From the NCBI GenBank assembly GCA_020354625.1, contig CP070651.1, positions 2,488,835 to 2,538,134 on the forward strand: a stretch of 49,300 nucleotides of DNA. Reading direction: 5' to 3'. Made by a program: the position numbers and the translations under genes. This document shows positions 44,939 to 49,300 of the stretch, piece by piece. The notes below the pieces were generated by a model that saw nothing but the letters and a program-made list of their open reading frames with translations, was not told the DNA's origin and ran no database searches. The DNA is from Trueperaceae bacterium (lineage in GTDB: Bacteria; Deinococcota; Deinococci; Deinococcales; Trueperaceae). Position 1 is the stretch's first letter; the number at the start of each line of letters is the position of its first letter.

Positions 44939-45561
44939 TTCCGGCTCCTTAAGGATCTAAGCTTGTGCAAGGGTGGTTTGAACAAGACCGCCCCGGTGGC
45001 GAGCGCGATCGCGCTCATCACTATGAGGTGTGGGGCAGATGGGTGAATACTGGCGGTCAAGGGATTGAGGAAGTTTTGTTGTAACTTGAGGTCGAAAGCG
45101 ATAAATCCGACGAGTAGGGCCGGAACGGCCAGGGGGAGGAGCGCGCGCAGGCGCAAGAAACTCAACGTAGTCCCCAAGAACAAGCCGGCACCGAAGAACG
45201 CCACCGTGTCGACGAGCGGGAGTGAGATGCTCCACCACAGAGGTGTGGCAGGAAAACTGGCGGCAAAGGTGGCAATGTCGAAGGGGATCGACATCAACAC
45301 AAAGCTCACAAGCGCCAAACAGGTCAAGAGCCGGTCCCTCTGGGAGAAGAGCGAATAGACACTTCCGTAGCCCAAGGCCAGGAGTGCAAGCACGGTGATT
45401 CGCGTCTGAGAGAGGGCGAACCACGTCTCGTTCGGAACGCTTCTCTGGGTTGGCCAGCGCGTCAATATTACAAAAATAAGAACGGCGAAAAAGAGCGTCA
45501 AGAACTGGACCATGTCGGTTCTCCTGAGGCGTTCTTCGAGCGCTTCGAAGAGCTTTAACAT
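44935..45561 (-). CDS. Six-helix membrane protein of unknown function
   Basis: This 208-residue protein has about six membrane helices, with short charged ends (MLKLFEALEERLRRTD and LRSLRSRK). It is the middle gene of three: its ATG overlaps the upstream TGA by one base (TGATG) and its stop overlaps the following ATG by four bases. This tight coupling suggests a complex of the three products. No domain is recognised. Confidence 0.65.
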   Translation of the reverse strand: MLKLFEALEERLRRTDMVQFLTLFFAVLIFVILTRWPTQRSVPNETWFALSQTRITVLALLALGYGSVYSLFSQRDRLLTCLALVSFVLMSIPFDIATFAASFPATPLWWSISLPLVDTVAFFGAGLFLGTTLSFLRLRALLPLAVPALLVGFIAFDLKLQQNFLNPLTASIHPSAPHLIVMSAIALATGAVLFKPPLHKLRSLRSRK

Positions 45562-46964
45562 CAGAGCCCACCCTCTTCGAGCCGTGCCTCGGCAGGTAAC
45601 AGGGCGAGGATCCGGTCTCCGGCTCGTCCGATTACGCTCCCCTCAGGCAAAAGCGGAAGCAGTTTCAGGTAGGCGGCAGGCAGGGTGCTCTCTTCGGCAT
45701 GCAAGGGTTCGAGCACGTCGCCGGCGGCTAACTCGGCCTGGGGACCGAAGCCTTTGACGTAGACGTTTCGGAGTCGGTCGCTGCCTCGGTAGCGCACGGT
45801 CTCCCCCTCCCAACCGAGAAGGGCTGGGACCAGCGTGGGCCGCTGAAAGATCGTTTCGGATTGCCAGCGACCCAATCGGAACGATAGATCCTTGTCGGTC
45901 GCGGTGTAGGAGCGCAAGTTGGCCAGCCGGCCGTTCCCTTCGAAGTCGATGAGCCCCTCGGGAAGAGATGCCACCGTAGTTGTTTGAAGTCTTTTCGCAA
46001 GGTTTCCGGCGGCAAGATCCAAGCTGACGCTGGTTTGATACTCGGCCTGAGGCGGCCTGAGCAGCTGCCAGGCAGCCATCGAAAACACCAGTGCGAGCCC
46101 GAGCGCAGTGACGAGTCCCGGCACACCTGCCAATCTCACCAGCAGTGTCGTCATTACCGCGTAAACGCCGATGGCTATGAGCAAGATGAGTTGGGGTAGC
46201 GGTGCTGGTAATTCGGGGGTTGCGGTCGAGCGGAGTGCGTCGTAAAACGATTCATCGTCTCGCAATGCAGCCGAAAAGAGCGATGTCAAAAGCTCTGGGT
46301 TCGCTCCGATTACGGCGCCTGCCCCTAAGCGAACACCTCCGTCCGTGAGCAAAAGCTCAAGGTCTGCGTGCGCACTCGGCAGATCGTTCAAGATCACCAC
46401 CAATACCCCGGCTGCTGCCGCCGCCGTGAGGGACTCGAGCCTAGGCACTGCTCCGGTCCCGTCGATTAGAAGGCTCTTGACGCCTTGGTAGGAAGCGAGC
46501 CGCTCGGGGAGCGATGCCGCTGCGATTTCGGTAATCCTCGCTTCTCGTCCATACCGGCCCCGCCACACACCCGGTGTGGCCGATAGGATCAGATCGAGAG
46601 GTCTCGGATCTCGCTCCCGCTGGCCGAGGCTACCGCTCGCTATGGTCGTGGCATCCTGCTTGAGGCTCCACACAAAAGAACGCCAACCGGGGATGAAGAC
46701 GTCGTCTTGGAAGACCGTGATCCCGCTCCCACCGGGGATGACGGCACGGTAGGTAAACGTCTTTATGCCATCGCGCAAAGATCCCCGATCGATACGGAAC
46801 TCAAGCACCGTCTCGCCGAGATCGCGGGTGATCAAAAGTAGCGGGTTCCACGCGTCTGCGACGATCTCGCCGTTAAAGCCGATTTCGAGTTGAACGGGCC
46901 GGTTTTGAGCTAGCCCGATAGCAACAAACATCGGCAACGTCAGACAAATCAACCTGATCCGCAT
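45561..46964 (-). CDS. Exported and membrane-anchored protein of unknown function
   Basis: This 467-residue protein has a signal peptide (LICLTLPMFVAIGLAQ). A beta-rich outer domain follows (about 25-230) with a Rossmann-like section around VKSLLIDGTGAVPRLESLTAAAAAGVLVVIL. Two membrane helices near residues 257-300 (LPQLILLIAIGVYAVMTTLLV and so on) lead to a second outside part. Proteins of this kind are found with BatA-like VWA genes. It starts the three-gene operon. The ribosome-binding site is weak (AAAGTGG). Confidence 0.65.
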   Translation of the reverse strand: MRIRLICLTLPMFVAIGLAQNRPVQLEIGFNGEIVADAWNPLLLITRDLGETVLEFRIDRGSLRDGIKTFTYRAVIPGGSGITVFQDDVFIPGWRSFVWSLKQDATTIASGSLGQRERDPRPLDLILSATPGVWRGRYGREARITEIAAASLPERLASYQGVKSLLIDGTGAVPRLESLTAAAAAGVLVVILNDLPSAHADLELLLTDGGVRLGAGAVIGANPELLTSLFSAALRDDESFYDALRSTATPELPAPLPQLILLIAIGVYAVMTTLLVRLAGVPGLVTALGLALVFSMAAWQLLRPPQAEYQTSVSLDLAAGNLAKRLQTTTVASLPEGLIDFEGNGRLANLRSYTATDKDLSFRLGRWQSETIFQRPTLVPALLGWEGETVRYRGSDRLRNVYVKGFGPQAELAAGDVLEPLHAEESTLPAAYLKLLPLLPEGSVIGRAGDRILALLPAEARLEEGGL

Positions 46965-47012
46965 CGGAAACCACTTTCGAGTATACAGGGATACGGCGTC
47001 AGATCCGACATT

Positions 47013-48572
47013 CTATCTAACGTCGGGTAAAAAGACGATGGCACTCACCACGCGGCGTTCCTGAGCCCTGTTGAGGAGCTGGCCGTCTGCCAACAACATG
47101 GTGCTGCTCCCGCTATCGAGACGCATGGCATCACGTATGCCGAGCGAGATCAAAAGCGGTACCAAACCGGCTGCATTCATCGCTTCCGCCACTACGAAGT
47201 AGACAGCCCCGTCTTCCCCGAGGCCGATGGCTGCTTGCTGTGTATAGGCATCAAGGATCCGTTGACCCATCTGGAACGCCTCCCGTTCTGGCTGGAAGGC
47301 TGGGCGCCCTGAAGAGACCAGGAGTGGTCCGGCCTCCACTGCGTAATGGACGTTGTTGAAAGACGTCGGGTGATACCTCACCTCGAGCGCCACGCGATCG
47401 CCGGGGTTCACCAATGCCAGGGCGCGGGAGTCAGCGGGATAGCTGAGGGCGAACCCGTTTTCCGGTACTGTCCGTGGACCGATCTTGTTCTCTTGGGCAA
47501 CGCCGCTCGCTACCGTAAGCACGCCGACCCGTGGTGTACCTATCGCCGAGCCGGCTGCGGTGGAGGCGGCGATCGAGTTAGCCACACTCAACGAGCTGGT
47601 AAAGACCGCCACCCCGTCGACACGGACGGTCACTTCAGCGGCGACACGGTCGATAACAGCTCCCGTCGTCCCGAAGCCGACGCTGGCACGATTTCTCGAG
47701 GGGAGAGACAAAAGCCCATCGTCCACCTCCAAAAAACCGATGGCAGCAAAGGTATCGGTATCGAAATAGCCGGCGTTGATTGCGGCGAAAGCGCCATCGG
47801 CGAGTTCGCTCAACGGCCGTGCAACACCGCTCGTACCCACCACCCGAAAGGCACCTGAGCCAGGCTCGAACGCGAGCACATGAACGGTGCTGTTGCCGAT
47901 CTCGGTGGCGGTGCCGAAGCGGCGGTAGACGACCCCGGGGGCGAGCTCTTTGGTCTCGAACGTCTTCGCTTCGTGGAGTGGGACGAGATCGAGCACCACG
48001 CGGTTTGGTTCGACCAGGGTGAAGATATCGTAGTGGAGGGGTGGGCCTTGTAGGGTGAGGTGGGTGGCGTTTCGGTCGGTGTGGAGCCGCAACTCGTAAC
48101 CTGCGGGGAGTTCAGGTTGTGAATCTGGCAGGAGGAGGGGAGGGAGTTGAAGCTTCAAGGAGGCGCCCTCAGCCAAGATGCCCTCTCCGTCCAACCCCGT
48201 GAGCGCCCGCACGTCGAGCGCGCCAGAGAGATCGAGTACGATTCGCAGCTCGACATCTCCGCTGAAACGCACGGCATCGAGCCTATGCTGCTCCAGACCG
48301 AGGGCGTCCAGTGTGGCCGCAGAGACGCTGACACCGGAAGGTTCGAAACGCGGCAAGTCAGGTAAGGCCTCTGGAACCCACCCCAACCCGGGGACGAAGC
48401 TCCTGGTGGTTTCATCACTTGTCACTACCAGCACACCATCGACGATTTCGAAGGACTCGGGTGGTAGCTGGTAATAGGCATGGTTGCCGGCCGCGCCAAA
48501 GAGAGTAAGCCCGAGCAACAGGACCAGGATCGAGGTATGTGTGGTACGGGTTCTGGCGCAATGAGTCGTCAC
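47013..48572 (-). CDS. Exported phosphodiester glycosidase (NAGPA) family protein
   Basis: This is a 519-residue protein with a signal peptide (residues about 13-30). An N-terminal beta part of about 200 residues resembles an AMIN-type peptidoglycan- or outer-membrane-binding region. The C-terminal NAGPA domain (about 230-518) contains FAAINAGYFDTD, a GFLEVDDGLL section, and the closing MRLDSGSSTMLLADGQLLN. NAGPA enzymes remove GlcNAc from phosphodiesters; bacterial members may act on cell-wall glycopolymers. It starts with GTG. It lies 48 bases upstream of the three-gene membrane operon and may be cotranscribed. Confidence 0.82.
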   Translation of the reverse strand: MTTHCARTRTTHTSILVLLLGLTLFGAAGNHAYYQLPPESFEIVDGVLVVTSDETTRSFVPGLGWVPEALPDLPRFEPSGVSVSAATLDALGLEQHRLDAVRFSGDVELRIVLDLSGALDVRALTGLDGEGILAEGASLKLQLPPLLLPDSQPELPAGYELRLHTDRNATHLTLQGPPLHYDIFTLVEPNRVVLDLVPLHEAKTFETKELAPGVVYRRFGTATEIGNSTVHVLAFEPGSGAFRVVGTSGVARPLSELADGAFAAINAGYFDTDTFAAIGFLEVDDGLLSLPSRNRASVGFGTTGAVIDRVAAEVTVRVDGVAVFTSSLSVANSIAASTAAGSAIGTPRVGVLTVASGVAQENKIGPRTVPENGFALSYPADSRALALVNPGDRVALEVRYHPTSFNNVHYAVEAGPLLVSSGRPAFQPEREAFQMGQRILDAYTQQAAIGLGEDGAVYFVVAEAMNAAGLVPLLISLGIRDAMRLDSGSSTMLLADGQLLNRAQERRVVSAIVFLPDVR

Positions 48573-48624
48573 GCCGCCAGTTTCCCCTCTCGATTTCTGA
48601 AGTTGATGAGACGCAGTCGGTGTT

Positions 48625-49300
48625 TCAAGCCTCGTGGAGTTGATTTAAAAATGCCCCTGCCAAGATCGATCCTCCCAGGATGTGGCTGAGGCCGAGCGCT
48701 ATGAGGTGCGCTTGGACATCGCGAAGATTGAACGATAGCGACCCCACGCTCAATGCGTGTTGCCTGAGGGGCGAAACCTCTGTCGGTGCCATGTCGATAA
48801 GGGTGAGATGAGGGCCGAGAACCCGAGCAGGCAGCTCGAGGCTGGGATCGGTACGGATGACCAGATCGGCCTCCTCCAAAAAACGGACCCCGAGTGGATC
48901 GAGTGCGGCTCTTGAGATCACCTCTGTGCTCGCTGCGAGCTTCGATGTCACCTCTTCGGCGGCGGGGCGGTTTTCGGCCAGGACCGTTAAACGGGCCACA
49001 CCCAAACTCGCGAGCTCCCGGGCTGTGCCCTTGCTGCTCGGCCCACCACCGACCAACACAGCCTTCGCCTCACGGCCGTCCCATCCGACCGATCGCAAGA
49101 GTGCTCCTACTGCCCGTCCTAAGTTGTACTCGGCAATCAGCCCGCCAGGCGTGACGGTCACGGTATCGGCTGCACCGATCGACTGGGCTTCCAGGCTGTG
49201 TCTTTGGGTAGACGGCACCACATCGTGCTGCAGTCTCTCGCCGAAGATCAGTGCCCCTGCAAAGTCTAGAACGGTCAGGCTAGCCATGACATCGTTCGTA
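48625..49300 (-). CDS. Shikimate dehydrogenase-like protein, partial at the window end
   Basis: The frame is open to the window edge, so the 5' end is probably missing; an internal ATG lies at 49287. The rest matches AroE: IGAADTVTVTPGGLIAEYN, then the NADP-binding VLVGGGPSSKGTARELASLG. Where AroE has catalytic Asp in GDNTDG this protein has AEYNLG, and the shikimate-binding Asn of GAVNTV is Asp. It is therefore probably not a working shikimate dehydrogenase, but a redox-binding paralog of unknown role. Confidence 0.7.
   Translation of the reverse strand, partial: TNDVMASLTVLDFAGALIFGERLQHDVVPSTQRHSLEAQSIGAADTVTVTPGGLIAEYNLGRAVGALLRSVGWDGREAKAVLVGGGPSSKGTARELASLGVARLTVLAENRPAAEEVTSKLAASTEVISRAALDPLGVRFLEEADLVIRTDPSLELPARVLGPHLTLIDMAPTEVSPLRQHALSVGSLSFNLRDVQAHLIALGLSHILGGSILAGAFLNQLHEA

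Noticed and set aside
1-49300. CRISPR arrays, prophage genes, complete transposases or known defence systems
   Set aside because: No regularly spaced repeats with spacers and no full-length transposase, integrase or nuclease gene were found; only fragments and palindromes occur.

Overview
The window reads as chromosomal DNA of a free-living bacterium with moderately high GC and frequent GTG and TTG starts. It carries many ABC sugar-uptake genes, export signal peptides and lipoproteins. The gene set (a MalEFG-type importer with long periplasmic insertions, dprA, a YbdK-type carboxylate-amine ligase, glpK-glpD, a SpeD paralog, bacterial-type tRNA-Leu) would suit Deinococcota, perhaps the Truepera side. 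That placement is inference from gene content only; there is no rRNA or marker gene that settles it.

Layout. 1-700 is a gene-poor scar holding tandem repeats, a tRNA-Met 3' remnant and repeated GCGTC hairpins. 701-3977 holds small membrane, zinc-ribbon and dehydrogenase genes, then a short TusA-like ORF and a MerR-like DNA-binding protein. 4287-5165 is a double-cupredoxin lipoprotein. 5166-6850 is a decayed region with long palindromes, a broken helix-turn-helix gene, two tiny coupled ORFs and a possible minus-strand RNA ending in a clear terminator. 7350-14542 is mostly one minus-strand block: a type I sulfatase, then a ribose/fructose-type ABC importer (ATPase, binding protein, permease) and a short-chain dehydrogenase, which together look like uptake and oxidation of a sugar or polyol that may be sulfated. 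14783-18729 (plus strand) has an exported protein, a seven-blade FG-GAP lipoprotein and a TetR-CPBP protease pair with a visible operator. 19022-29738 is a mosaic of single genes: an Old Yellow Enzyme, membrane proteins, a PEGA lipoprotein, Hsp20, a BatA-like VWA protein, the YbdK-type ligase, a cold-shock protein and an RraA-like protein.

From 42048 down to 31184 every gene is on the minus strand: cysS, dprA, a malE-malF-malG importer without its own ATPase, a SpeD paralog, glpK-glpD and tRNA-Leu(UAA). The right end has a YigZ/IMPACT protein and a lipoprotein on the plus strand. They are followed, on the minus strand, by a tightly coupled three-gene membrane operon (46964 to 43586), an exported phosphodiester glycosidase-like protein and, at the window edge, an AroE-like protein lacking key catalytic residues.

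I found no complete mobile element, CRISPR array or known defence system. The most interesting leads are the SpeD paralog whose catalytic cysteine position is histidine, the sulfatase/sugar-importer/dehydrogenase block, the three-gene acidic membrane operon, the degenerate AroE paralog, and the decayed region around the perfect 38-bp palindrome at 5690-5727. Functions are assigned from motifs read by eye; no database search was possible.
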